Positions 8,445 to 18,500 of a DNA stretch of 64,000 nucleotides are shown here, in pieces. The position numbers and the translations under genes were made by a program. Under the pieces are notes generated by a model. It was not told the DNA's origin. It ran no database searches and saw only the letters and a program-made list of their open reading frames with translations. Source of the stretch: Verrucomicrobiota bacterium (lineage in GTDB: Bacteria > Verrucomicrobiota > Verrucomicrobiia > Opitutales > Opitutaceae); NCBI GenBank assembly GCA_023399155.1, contig JAEWQP010000001.1, forward strand, positions 62,001 through 126,000, given 5' to 3'. Within the stretch, counting starts at the first letter, position 1. Each line of letters begins with the position of its first letter.

Positions 8445-9428
8445 TCACTCCGCCTCGGCGGCGTGTATGCTGAACAGCGCCTGGCGATCGGTCCACACGT
8501 GAACCGGCGCGAAGCCGGCGCCGCGCAGCAGCTGCGCGAATGTGTCGACCTCGAACTTGTGCGAGTACTCGGTGGTGATCCATTCGCCCGGCCGGAAGCA
8601 CGCCAGGATACTCCCGCCAAGGCGCACGGTCTGCGCGCGCGGGCTGACCAGGCGCATCTCGATCCGCGACTGTTCGGGGTTGAACCACGCGAGGTGTTCG
8701 AAGGCTCCGGCCTGGAAATCCGTGCCCAGCTCGCGATTCGCGCGCTCGAGCACGTTACGGTTGAAGGCGGCGGTCACCCCGGCGCTGTCGTTGTAGGCCG
8801 CCTCGAGGATGCTCACATCCTTCACCAGGTCGGCACCGACCAGCAACGCGTCACCGCGCCGGCAATACATGCGCAGGTGGCGCAGAAACGCCGAAGCCTC
8901 CGATGGCGTGAAGTTGCCGATGGTCGATCCGGGAAAGAAGAACACGCGCCGCCGCGCCGTCTCCGCCAGCTGGGGAATCCGCCACCCCACCCCGGTGAAA
9001 TCGCGGCAGACGCGAACCACCGCGAGCTCTGGGTAGCTCTCCGCCAGCGCGGCGGCGGCCTGCTCGAGGGCTGATGCGGAGATGTCGACCGGCACGTAGG
9101 CGGCGATCGAGGTGAAGTGGTCGAGCAGGAGGCGCGTCTTCGTGCTGCTCCCGCTGCCGAGTTCGATCACGGCACAATCCGGTCCTGCGAACCGGGCGAT
9201 CTCCCCGATTCGCTCGCTCATGATCTGCACCTCGGTGCGCGTGGGATAGTATTCGGGCAGCTGGCAGATCTCCTCAAACAGCTGCGAACCGCGCGCGTCA
9301 TAAAGGTACTTGCTCGGGATCGATTTGTCGCGCCGCCGCATGCCGGCGACGAGATCGCGCTGGAACTCGCGGCGCTCAGGCGAGACTGCGCGCTGCCGCC
9401 CGCGGACGAGTGTCTCCGCGGGGCTCAT
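8445..9428 (-). CDS. egtD: L-histidine N(alpha)-methyltransferase
   Basis: A 327-residue SAM-dependent methyltransferase of the EgtD type. It has PKYLYDARGSQLFE-like sequence (SKYLYDARGS at about residues 39-48), the SAM-binding loop IELGSGSSTKT, the VPVDIS segment and the FFFPGSTIGNF motif characteristic of this family. EgtD trimethylates histidine to hercynine, the first step of ergothioneine synthesis in the cytoplasm. Its ATG overlaps the stop codon of the upstream egtB gene by 4 bp (ATGA), so the two genes form one operon and are probably translationally coupled. Length matches the family. Confidence 0.93.
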   Translation of the reverse strand: MSPAETLVRGRQRAVSPERREFQRDLVAGMRRRDKSIPSKYLYDARGSQLFEEICQLPEYYPTRTEVQIMSERIGEIARFAGPDCAVIELGSGSSTKTRLLLDHFTSIAAYVPVDISASALEQAAAALAESYPELAVVRVCRDFTGVGWRIPQLAETARRRVFFFPGSTIGNFTPSEASAFLRHLRMYCRRGDALLVGADLVKDVSILEAAYNDSAGVTAAFNRNVLERANRELGTDFQAGAFEHLAWFNPEQSRIEMRLVSPRAQTVRLGGSILACFRPGEWITTEYSHKFEVDTFAQLLRGAGFAPVHVWTDRQALFSIHAAEAE

Positions 9429-10759
9429 GCGATGTCGCGCGCGAGGCGGATTCCGGAGAACTGCCAGCGTTTCTCCGGCGCGAAGAAATTGCGGTAGGTT
9501 CGGCGAATGTGCGACCGCGACGTGGCGCAGGAACCGCCCCGCAGCGTCATCTGGTTGCACATGAACTTGCCGTTGTACTCGCCAAGCGCCCCCTCGACCG
9601 GTGCGTATCCGGGGTACGGAGCGTAGGGGCTGCGCGTCCACTCCCACACGTCCCCGAAAAGCTGGTGGATGGCGTGGGCGTTATCCCATAAATCGGTGGT
9701 GCCAAGCGGCACAGGCTGGAAGAAGCCGTCGTCGGCGAAGTTGCCGGAGATCGGCGCGTCGGCAGCGGCCAGCTCCCATTCCGCCTCCGTCGGCAGGCGT
9801 GCACCCGCCCAGCGCGCGTAGGCATCGGCCTCGAAGTAACTGACGTGGCAGACCGGCTCGTCGTCGATGACGGCATGGGGTCCCGCAAGCGTGTAGTGCC
9901 GCCATTCCGTGTCGGCCTTCTCCCAATACAAGGGCGCCTTCCAGCCCTCCTGCCGCACCGTCATCCATCCGAGCGAGAGCCACAGCTCGGGCCGGGAATA
10001 CCCGCCGTCGTCGATGAACGCCCGGTACTCGCCATTGGTCACCAAGCGATCGGCCAGGGCGAAGCGACCGACGAACTCGCGGTGCCGCGGGCCTTCGTTG
10101 TCGAAGGAAAAGCCGTGCTCTGGAGCGTGTCCGATCCAGCGGACGCCCTCCTCGAACTCGACCCAGCGCACCGGCCCCACCCCGAGCCCGTGCGGCGTGC
10201 GCAGGCTCCGGTAGATCGGATGCAGCGGATTCTGGGCGAACACGTGCTTGATGTCGGTGACCATCAGCTCCTGGTGCTGCTGCTCATGGTTGATCCCGAC
10301 CTCGAGCAGGGCGGAGAGATGCTCCGACGGCTCGGATTCAAGCCGCTCGAGCAGCCGCAGCATGTGCTCGTCGACATAGCGCCGGTACTCCATCGTCTCG
10401 CGCACGGTCGGTCGCGAGATGTAGCCGCGACGGTCGCGGCAGTGCATCGGCCCGGCGGCGTTGTAGTAGGAATTGAATAGATACGCGTATTGCTCGGCCA
10501 GGGGCCGGAAGCCAGGCAGGTGCGGCTGCAGGATGAACGTGTCGAAGAACCAGCTGGTGTGGGCGAGATGCCACTTCGCCGGGCTGACATCCACCATCGT
10601 TTGGACGACGCAGTCCTCCGGCTCCAGCGGCTCCACCAGCGCCTCGGAGAAACGCCGGACGGCCACGAATCGCTCCCGAGGGGACAGTCCCGTGGACGAT
10701 TCACAAAGTGCCGGGCCGCCGACTGGCGCCTCGGGAAAGGAGGGCGAAGGTGTTTGCAT
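9425..10759 (-). CDS. egtB: Hercynine oxygenase / ergothioneine sulfoxide synthase
   Basis: A 444-residue protein with an N-terminal DinB-like domain and a C-terminal formylglycine-generating-enzyme-like domain. Iron-ligand candidates are the His residues in W-H-x2-H (residues 63-67) and the INHEQQHQEL segment (His158-x3-His162). Typical C-terminal landmarks include RLPTEAEWE, GDVWEWT and LRGGSCAT. EgtB joins hercynine to a thiol donor using Fe(II) and O2. No egtA, egtC or egtE gene is adjacent, so the donor could be cysteine directly instead of gamma-glutamylcysteine, but that cannot be read from sequence alone. The start at 10759 is preferred over an upstream in-frame codon because the added residues are low-complexity. 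Confidence 0.92.
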   Translation of the reverse strand: MQTPSPSFPEAPVGGPALCESSTGLSPRERFVAVRRFSEALVEPLEPEDCVVQTMVDVSPAKWHLAHTSWFFDTFILQPHLPGFRPLAEQYAYLFNSYYNAAGPMHCRDRRGYISRPTVRETMEYRRYVDEHMLRLLERLESEPSEHLSALLEVGINHEQQHQELMVTDIKHVFAQNPLHPIYRSLRTPHGLGVGPVRWVEFEEGVRWIGHAPEHGFSFDNEGPRHREFVGRFALADRLVTNGEYRAFIDDGGYSRPELWLSLGWMTVRQEGWKAPLYWEKADTEWRHYTLAGPHAVIDDEPVCHVSYFEADAYARWAGARLPTEAEWELAAADAPISGNFADDGFFQPVPLGTTDLWDNAHAIHQLFGDVWEWTRSPYAPYPGYAPVEGALGEYNGKFMCNQMTLRGGSCATSRSHIRRTYRNFFAPEKRWQFSGIRLARDIA

Positions 10760-11249
10760 GGGCGACGAGGTTTGCCCGGGTTCAGCTGACCCGGTACCGT
10801 CGGCGCGGAAGCTCCTGACAGGTAACCACCTCGCCGCAGGCGGGCTTCGCGCGCGTGGCGCAAACTGCAAGGACGCGCCGCCCCGCGTCATGCAGCGCGC
10901 GAACGCAAGCGCCCTCGCGCACGTCGTCCCCCGACTCGCGTCGGGGCCGCCGATGCATCCGCAAGTCCGGTCGTGTCCCAGCGCATTCCCGTTCAGCCTT
11001 GGCGATGCACCTCGGTGTGGCGCGCGACCTCAGAGCCGGTTCCCTGGATCCGTGGCCGCTTGAACCAACGTCCTCGGCCGCGTGGCGCGGCAAACACACG
11101 TGTAATCGGTCGCGCCCTACGTGGGCGCAGCGGCTGCAGCGCGCGCCGGGTCCGATGGTGCGGGCAAACGGGCGGAGTGATGAAGCGACGAGCGCGGAGA
11201 TCGCGCTCGGGAACTCGCACGCCACCGGCGCCAGCCGACCGCTTCGACC
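10760..11249. other. Intergenic region upstream of egtB, no supported gene
   Basis: This 490-base gap between the egtBD operon start and the end of the LacI-family gene holds several chance frames but none with domain-like sequence. The egtB promoter must lie in its left part. I see no repeat element or strong hairpin here. Confidence 0.45.
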
Positions 11250-12341
11250 TCAGGCGTGGGCGGTGGCGGTCTTCCCCACCCTCGAGGGCAGTGAGCTGCC
11301 ATCGAACCAGGTGCCCTCGACGAGCGTGACCGTTGGCAGCGGCGGCACGCCGAAGACGTGATGCTGCAGCTGACCGGAGAGGATCTCGACCGCAAGCTCG
11401 CCCACGCGCCCGCTGTTGTGGCGCACGCCGGCATGGTTTCCGTCGGCCCGCGTCAGCATGAGATCGACAAACGCCACGTCGCCGGGGATGCGCCTCCCGA
11501 GCGACTCCAGCGCATCCAGCACGAGCGGACCGTGGCTGAGGATCACGTCGGGCCGATGCTCACGCAACCAGGGCGCGAGCACATCGGCGGGCACACCAGG
11601 CTCGCCGGTGGACAACTGCGGGCTGTCCTCAGGCCATGGATACCTGAGAATCGGCATCGGTTCCAGCCCGGGCACCGCCTCGCGGTCGGCGAGATAACCG
11701 GCCGACCACGCGTATTGGACCCCGTCGTCCCACCATGTGGGAAGGACCAGCCCGATGCGCCGGTAGCCAAGCGCGGCGGTTCGGCGCATCGCCAGCTGCA
11801 CGATACCGCGCTGGTCGTTGGACACGCGGTGCAGCACCGGCTGGGCCGGGAGAAAATCGATCTGGACCGCGCTGAAGATATCCCAGTCAAACTCGAGCGG
11901 CCGGGACAGTTGTGCGCTGTGGGAGGCGAAGATCAACCCGTTGATCCCGCGCGTGTCGAGGATCTGCACCATGCGCTTGTCCGTCATCTCCGGCGCGCGC
12001 AGCCAGAAATGCTGCAACTCGAATCCGAGCTGCAGGGCACGCGCCTTGGCCCCCTCGTAGAAGGCGTCGTGCGCGTCGCGTTCGCGCCAGCCCCACTGGG
12101 TATCCCAGCCCGTGATATAGCCAAGCGGCTGCGGGGCGCTGCGGTGGGCGATGGCGTGCCGATAGGCGACGAGCGACGCGATCGCCGGGTCGGGGCGATA
12201 GTGCATCTCCGCCGCGAGCGCCTGGATACGCTCCCGCGTCGCCGGCGGCAGGCGCGGGTGATTGCGCAGCGCTAGCGAGACAGTTGTCACATGCACGCCG
12301 GCCCGGCGTGCGATATCGGCCATGGTGGTGCGCTTGTCCAT
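11250..12341 (-). CDS. LacI-family transcriptional regulator
   Basis: A 363-residue protein with an N-terminal LacI helix-turn-helix (TMADIARRAGVHVTTVSLAL, residues 6-25) and hinge (LAAEMHYRPDP), followed by a periplasmic-binding-protein-like sensor domain (RRIGLVLP, the VAFVDL region and a C-terminal LPTVTLVEGTW). The family represses or activates sugar-use genes in response to a carbohydrate effector. The sensor style, with many Trp residues and the GITGW/AHDAFYEGAK-type segment, is the one I associate with Opitutaceae. The neighbours do not include an obvious sugar operon, so the target is unknown. Start ATG 12341; an in-frame ATG six codons downstream is an alternative. Confidence 0.9.
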   Translation of the reverse strand: MDKRTTMADIARRAGVHVTTVSLALRNHPRLPPATRERIQALAAEMHYRPDPAIASLVAYRHAIAHRSAPQPLGYITGWDTQWGWRERDAHDAFYEGAKARALQLGFELQHFWLRAPEMTDKRMVQILDTRGINGLIFASHSAQLSRPLEFDWDIFSAVQIDFLPAQPVLHRVSNDQRGIVQLAMRRTAALGYRRIGLVLPTWWDDGVQYAWSAGYLADREAVPGLEPMPILRYPWPEDSPQLSTGEPGVPADVLAPWLREHRPDVILSHGPLVLDALESLGRRIPGDVAFVDLMLTRADGNHAGVRHNSGRVGELAVEILSGQLQHHVFGVPPLPTVTLVEGTWFDGSSLPSRVGKTATAHA

Positions 12342-12487
12342 CGAACCAGAGCTGTCATTCGACCCGATTCACCCGGTGGAGGTCAAGTGCCTCACGACGC
12401 GCCCGTGCATCGACGCGCGAATCGAGGTCCAGCACGGTTGATAGGCTCCACCGGCGCCGAAAACGCATGCCCGCCTCCCCGGACCTC

Positions 12488-13018
12488 TCAGGCCTCGAAG
12501 TCGCGCCAGGACAGCGGCGCCCGCAGATAGTCGAATCGCTCGGTCCACAAGTAGAGCCCGGCCTCGCCTCGCTCGGTGTCGTGCAGGACGAAGTGCTTTG
12601 GGAAAATGGTCTCGCGCGTGGGATCGCGCAGCGACTCCGGCTTGATCAGCGGCCAGCGATCGCGGCGCACGCAGAGGACACGGTTGACCTTCTCCTCCAT
12701 CCCGGTCCACAGGCCGTTATGCGGGACGTGATGCATGCGCTCGCCGTCGGTGATAAGCGGAGAAGCCTCGCACGTGCCGGGCACGATCGCGTAGAGATAA
12801 CCCATGAACCGCGGGGGCACGTAGGCGGCCATCTCCGCGCGCATCTCCCCGATCGCACGTGCGCGTCGGCCGCCCTCGCGCAGGCGCGCCTCGAGGTCCT
12901 CGTACTCGCGCCGCGAGATCGGCACCCGCGCGCGCTCGACGAACCCGGCTTCCCAGGAGAAATCCCGGCGGAGGAAAAAACGCACCATCCACTTGGAGTT
13001 CTGACCGGCGGGAATCAT
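12488..13018 (-). CDS. Unrecognised cytoplasmic protein
   Basis: A 176-residue protein that I do not recognise. It has no signal peptide or membrane segment. Visible features are an acidic/basic helix (REYEDLEARLREGGRRARA), a central VPPRFMGYLYAIVPG segment, an HHVPHNGLW stretch and a C-terminal LYLWTERFDYLR. The composition is far less Arg/Pro-skewed than the surrounding shadow frames, which supports real coding. The start is uncertain: ATG 13018 is used, and ATG 12988 is also possible. It lies upstream of the LacI gene on the same strand (146 bp) and is divergent from the TPR gene. Confidence 0.6.
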   Translation of the reverse strand: MIPAGQNSKWMVRFFLRRDFSWEAGFVERARVPISRREYEDLEARLREGGRRARAIGEMRAEMAAYVPPRFMGYLYAIVPGTCEASPLITDGERMHHVPHNGLWTGMEEKVNRVLCVRRDRWPLIKPESLRDPTRETIFPKHFVLHDTERGEAGLYLWTERFDYLRAPLSWRDFEA

Positions 13019-13281
13019 GGGCGTGCTAAAGACGGCATCATCACGGCAACACCACGTGATCGGACAGCGACATCCCGACCTTAGCGCATGGCGCGCAGGA
13101 CGCATCGCCGCGGACTCCGAAGTGAGCACCCCCGGAGGAGTGCGACTGCGGGAAATGCCGTAGGTTGATCCCCGCCTCCGTCCACCGCGGGCTTGGCACC
13201 GCTCGAGATTCCGCACCGGACCGGCTCGATACCGCCGGTCGTGATGGACAGCGGCTCGTCGCACCGGAAAGCTGCTCCGCC

Positions 13282-13767
13282 ATGAGCGGAATCCCATGGG
13301 AGCGCCGGGTGCAGTATGCCGGCGGGTTTCTTCAACTCGGCATGAGCGCCGAGGCGGAGGAGGAGTTGTCGCTCGTCGAGCCAAAGGATCGTGAACGGCC
13401 CGAGATCCTCGCGGCCTTCTGCGATCTGTATTCGTTAACCAAGGACTGGCGCGCCATGGCCGACACCGGCCGCGCCCTCGCAGGCGCCTGTGCAAATGAT
13501 CCGCACGGCTGGATATCCTGGGCGTTTGCACTGCGCGAGTTGCAGCAGGTGGAGGCGGCTCGCGACGTCCTACTCGAGGCCGAATCCTGCCACCGCACGT
13601 GCGGCGTGCTCCACTACAACCTCGCGTGCTATCACTCGCTCCTCGGCGACCTGGAGGAGGCGAAGCGCCGTTTCCGCGCAGCCCTCGAGATCGATCGCTC
13701 GTGGAAGGACGCGGGGCTGGAGGACAGCGATCTCACGGCGCTGCACGGGTTCATCGGCACACTGTGA
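13282..13767 (+). CDS. TPR-repeat protein
   Basis: A 161-residue helical protein with about three tetratricopeptide-like units, for example GFLQLGMSAEAEEELSLVE, GWISWAFALRELQQVEAA and LHYNLACYHSLLGDLEEAK, the last being an almost canonical TPR. These domains bind other proteins. No catalytic motif or export signal is present. The ATG at 13282 starts just before the first repeat. The partner is unknown. Confidence 0.75.
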   Translation: MSGIPWERRVQYAGGFLQLGMSAEAEEELSLVEPKDRERPEILAAFCDLYSLTKDWRAMADTGRALAGACANDPHGWISWAFALRELQQVEAARDVLLEAESCHRTCGVLHYNLACYHSLLGDLEEAKRRFRAALEIDRSWKDAGLEDSDLTALHGFIGTL

Positions 13768-13998
13768 GGCCGGGTCCATCGACGACAGATCCCGCCGCTT
13801 TGCGACGCCCCTAGCCTCCAGTACGCCCGCGCCCGGTCTCGACGCGCCGCGGCGATCCTTTCACCTCAGGCTACTCGTCATCGCGCATCCCCGATTGCGC
13901 GATCGCGAAACCGGTCACTGATGCGACGAACCCGTTCGCGCGCAGTCGGGACGGGGGGCAGCCGCCGAGCCGGCCCGGTCCCCAACCTCCGCTCCAGC

Positions 13999-14030
13999 CC
14001 GCGCGCGGGACCGCCGGGTCCCGCGCGCGG
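13999..14030. terminator. Perfect 14-bp GC hairpin between convergent genes
   Basis: The arms ccgcgcgcgggacc (13999-14012) and ggtcccgcgcgcgg (14017-14030) are exact reverse complements around a 4-nt loop. It sits between the end of the TPR gene and the end of the efflux operon, which converge. No T-run follows on either strand, so it may act as a transcription barrier or RNA 3' end stabiliser, not a classical terminator. Confidence 0.5.
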
Positions 14031-14065
14031 CACTGATCGCTGGTGCCACCGGGGCTTCATGTGAC

Positions 14066-14098
14066 AGCGGGGCCGGACCAACGGATCACGGCCCCGCT
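14066..14098 (-). terminator. Hairpin at the 3' end of the efflux operon
   Basis: The arms agcggggcc (14066-14074) and ggccccgct (14090-14098) form a 9-bp stem with a 15-nt loop. The stem starts within the stop codon of the outer-membrane factor gene. The position suggests a transcription end for the RND operon, although a U-tract is missing. Confidence 0.45.
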
Positions 14099-15507
14099 CA
14101 TTCGCTCCCCAGGGCCTTGTGCAACACGACGAACTGCGTCGCGATCGCAGCATCGGTGCGGGCGAGTTCGTCCTCGAGTTCGGCAAGCGCACGCTCGGAA
14201 TCGAGCACGGTCTGAAAGTCCGACTGGCCTTCCCGGTACTCGATGCGTGCGAGTTCGACAGCACGCCGCGCCTGAACCGCACCCTCGAGCAGTTCCTGAC
14301 GCCGGCTCTGCTCGCGCACGAACGACGACATCGCGTTCTCCGTCTCCTCGAGCCCCGTGAGCACGGCGCGCTCCCAGCGCACGAGCGCCTGCTCGACGCG
14401 TGCATCCTGCGCCTGGATACGCCGCCGGAGGCGTCCCGAATCGAAGAGGTTCCACCGCACCGATGGACCGATCCCGAAAACCTCGCTGCCCGAACGGAAG
14501 AGGTCGGACTCGTCGCCCGCGGCCACGCCAATCGATCCATCGAGCACGAGGCGCGGGTAGAGATCGCCCACGGCGACACCTATCCGCGCGTGCTCCGCCG
14601 CGAGTGCGCGCTCGGCCCGGCGGATGTCCGGGCGATTGCGCACCACGTCCGCCGGCACGCCGACCGCCGCGGCCAGCGGCGGCACCGGGATTGACCGGCC
14701 GGCATCGATCTCGCCGGCGAGCGAACCCGGGGCAAGACCGAGAAGGACCGCGAGCCGATTCGCGGCCGCGCGTTCCCCCGCCTCGAACGCCGGCACACGC
14801 GACCGGGTCACAGACACGTTCGTCGATGCCTGGGCGAGGTCACGCGCGCTGACGAAGCCCGCGTCGTAGCGGGCTCGCACCAGGTCGAGCGTCTGTTCCT
14901 GGAGGTCCACGTTCATGCGCGCGATCTCCACCCGACGCTGAAAGGCCCGCAACTCGACGTAGTTGAGCGCAGTCTCCGCGGTGACGGCGAGGAAAACCCC
15001 GCGCGCGTCCTCCGTGGCCGCGCCGAGTTCCGCATCGGCGGCTTCGACCGCGCGGCGCACGCGTCCCCAGAGGTCAAGTTCCCACGTCGCATCGAGCCCC
15101 GCCGCGTAGAGGTTCGTCTCCCCCGGCTGCTGGGCGCCGAACGGCGTGAAGTCGCTCTCGTCGGCCCGCCGGAAACCGGCGGTCGCGTCCAGCGTCGGAA
15201 ACCGGTCGGCACCGGCCACGCCGCGGAGCGCGCGTGCCTCCCGCAGCCGTGCCATGGCTTCACGGCGATCCGGGCCCTGCTCGACCGCACGTCGTATCAA
15301 GCCGTCGAGGACAGGATCCTCAAGCGCGCGCCACCAGCCCGGATCGCGATCCGCGCCGCCGGCAAAGGCAGCCAGCCCGCCCTCGGTCCACGTCTCCGGC
15401 ACGGTGGCCGCAGGCGCCTGATAATCGGGTCCGACCGAGCGGCAGCCGGCCAGAAGCACGACACCAGCCGATGCAGTCAGTATCCACACGTTGCGTATCG
15501 TTTTCAT
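14098..15507 (-). CDS. RND efflux outer-membrane factor lipoprotein (NodT/OprM family)
   Basis: A 469-residue lipoprotein of the TolC-like outer-membrane factor family. It has a signal peptide with lipobox Leu-Ala-Gly-Cys (Cys22), the VGPDY segment just after it, and two long repeats of coiled-coil and beta-strand with landmarks WWRALEDPVLDGLI, TWELDLWGRVRR, RPDIRRAE and WNLFDSGR. These proteins form the outer-membrane duct of tripartite efflux pumps. It is the last gene of an MFP-RND-OMF operon. Its ATG overlaps the stop of the RND gene (ATGA). Confidence 0.93.
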   Translation of the reverse strand: MKTIRNVWILTASAGVVLLAGCRSVGPDYQAPAATVPETWTEGGLAAFAGGADRDPGWWRALEDPVLDGLIRRAVEQGPDRREAMARLREARALRGVAGADRFPTLDATAGFRRADESDFTPFGAQQPGETNLYAAGLDATWELDLWGRVRRAVEAADAELGAATEDARGVFLAVTAETALNYVELRAFQRRVEIARMNVDLQEQTLDLVRARYDAGFVSARDLAQASTNVSVTRSRVPAFEAGERAAANRLAVLLGLAPGSLAGEIDAGRSIPVPPLAAAVGVPADVVRNRPDIRRAERALAAEHARIGVAVGDLYPRLVLDGSIGVAAGDESDLFRSGSEVFGIGPSVRWNLFDSGRLRRRIQAQDARVEQALVRWERAVLTGLEETENAMSSFVREQSRRQELLEGAVQARRAVELARIEYREGQSDFQTVLDSERALAELEDELARTDAAIATQFVVLHKALGSE

Positions 15508-18500
15508 GCGAGGTCCCCCGCTGTGCGAACGATTCCTCCGACGGGGATCGAAGCCCTTGTGGCCGCCGGAACCGGCACCGGTCGATGCTGCGTCGCGATC
15601 AGTGAGTAGAATACCGGCACGACAAACAGCGTGAACAGCGTGCCGATCAACATGCCCGCGACGAGCACGATGCCGATGCTGTTGCGGGCTTCCGCGCCCG
15701 GACCGCTGACGATCACGAGAGGGAAGTGTCCCAGCACCGTCGCCGCCGAGGTCATCAACACCGGCCGCAAGCGCGTGAGTGACGCCTCGCGCAGCGCCGC
15801 CATCCTCGCCAGGCCGCGCTCCTGCAGCGTGTTGGCAAACTCCACGATGAGGATACCGTTCTTGGCAATCAGTCCCACCAGCGTGATCAGGCCGACCTGC
15901 GAGTAGATGTTGATCGTCGTCAGGTCGATGAAGCTGAAGACCAGAGCGCCGGAGATCGCGAGCGGCACCGAGCCGAAGAGCACGATGAGCGGATCGCGGA
16001 AGCTGTGGAACTGCGCCGCCAGCACCAGGTAGATCAGCACCACGGCGAGGCCGAGCGTGCCGGTGAGCGTCGAGCCCTCATGGCGGATCTGTCGCGACTC
16101 GCCGGCATGGTCGAGCGCCACAAGCGGCCCGCCGGCTGCACGCGCCGCGTCCTCAAGCACGCGGAGCGCCTCCTCCTTCGTGACGCCCGGCTGCACGCCG
16201 CCGAACACGCGCACGGCGTTGCGCTGCTGGAAGCGATTTAGCGAGCGCGGCGCCGTGCTTGTCTCGATCTGCGTAAAGGTCGAGACCGGCACGAGTTCTC
16301 CGTCCGGCGTCTTGATCTTGAGGTCGAGCAGCGGACCGACCGAAGCCCGGTCGCTGTCGCCCACCTGCGGGATCACCTTGTAGCTGCGGTCGTGGTAATT
16401 GAAGCGGTTCACATAGGCGCCGCCGAGCAGCGTGCCGAGTTCCTGCCCCACCCCGGCCAGGTCGAGCCCGAGATCGGCCACGCGTTCGCGGTCGAGGACC
16501 ACGCGGGCCTGGGGCAGGTCGATCTTCAGGTCTGTATCCACGTAGAGGAACTTGCCGCTGGCCCAGCCCGCCTGCAGCACGGCCTGCGTGATCTCGAGCA
16601 TCTGCTCGGGAGGTGCATCGCCCTTCATGATCAACTCCACGTCGTACTGCCCGGGCGTCGGCAGCGGCGGATCCAGGCGCGGGAACACCCGCAGGCCGGG
16701 AACCTGCGACACCGCCCCGTAGACCTCGCCGTACATCTCCTCGGTCGAGCGGTCGCGGTCCTTCCAGTATTTCGCCACCATGCCGCCGAAGCCGCCCCAG
16801 GACGACGTGAGCGACCACATGAACTCGGCCTCGGGGAAGGCGGTCGTCGCGTCCACCACGTCGAGCGTATGCGTGTGCGTCGCCGCCAGGGTCGAGTCCG
16901 GAGCCGCCTCGAAGAACAGGCTGATGTGACTCTGGTCCTCGACCGGCGCCAGCTCCTTGCGCGACATCGTATAGAGGGGCCAGGCCGCGAGCATCATGAG
17001 GACAGATGCGGCCACGATCGCCCAGCGTATCCGCAGCGCGGAGTCGAGCAGCCGCGCGTAGGCGCCGCTGACTCGTTCGAAACCGCGGTTGATCAAGGCC
17101 GTGAGGCGCCCTTCGCGACCCTGCGGGTGGACGAAGCGCGAGCTCATCACCGGAGAGAGCGTCACCGCGACCAGGCCCGACACGACGACGGCCGCGGCCA
17201 GTGTGATGGCAAACTCGCGAAAGAGCGACCCGGTGAGCCCGCCCTGGAACGCAATCGGCGTGTAGACCGTCGCAAGCGTGATCGTCATCGCGATGATCGG
17301 TCCGACGAGCTCGCGTGTGCCGGCGATGGCGGCGTCGACACGTGACTTGCCGAGGCGCACGTGGCGTTCGACATTCTCCACCACCACGATCGCATCGTCC
17401 ACCACGAGGCCGACCGAGAGCACGATGGCGAGGATCGTGAGCAGGTTCAGGCTGAACCCGAGCAGATACATCACGAGCGCGGCGCCGATGAGCGACACGG
17501 GCATGGCCACGAGCGGCACGAGCGCGGTGCGCAGCGAGCCCATGAACAGGAAGACCGCGAAGCCGACGATCAGGATCGTCTCGACGAGCGTCTTCGAGAT
17601 CTCCTCCAGCGCGTCGCGCATGAAGAGCGTGCCGTCCCAGACCAGGCGCATGTCGATATCCTTGGGCAGCGTCGGCCGGATGCGGTCCATCTCGGCGCGG
17701 AGCGCCGCGGCCACGTCGAGTTCGTTCGAGCCGACAAGCGGCCAGATGCCGAGGTAGACACCCTCCGTGCTGTTGCGCTTGGCGATCATGTCGGCCTCCT
17801 CGGCGCCGAGTTCCACGCCCGCCACGTCGCTCAGTCGCACGATGGCGCCGCCGCGGTCGGCCACGATCAGGTCGGAAAACTCCTCCACCGTGCGCAGGTC
17901 GGTGTTGGCGAGCAGGTTCACCTGGACGAGGTTGCCCTTCGTCTGTCCGACCGCGGCGAGGTAGTTGTTGCGCCGCAACGCCGCGTGGACATCGCCGGGC
18001 GAGAGGTTCACCGCGGCGAGGCGGTCGGGATCGATCCAGACGCGCATCGCGATCTGGCGGCCGCCCTCGATCGTGACCCGCTGCACGCCCGCGAGCGTCG
18101 ACAGCTGCGGCTGCAGCGTGCGCGCGAGCCAGTCGGTGATCTCCGGCACGCTGCGCTCGCTCGACGCGAAGCTCAGGTAGAACGTGCCGTAGGGCCGGTC
18201 GGCCCGCTGCACCTCCACCATCGGGGGCTCGGCCTCGGCCGGGAGTTCCGAGCGCACCTGCTGCAGCCGGGCAGTCACCTCCGCGAGCGCCGCGGTGCTG
18301 CTGTGGTTGAGCTTGAGGCGCACCGTCACCGTGCTGATGCCGGCGCGGCTGGTCGACTCGATATGGTCAACGCCGCTGATGGCGGAGACGGACCGCTCGA
18401 TCGGCGTGGTGAGAAAGCCACGCACCGTCTCGGCGCTGGCCCCGGTGTAGATCGTCGTGATGATGACCGAGGAACTCTCGATCTGCGGGTATTGCTGGAC

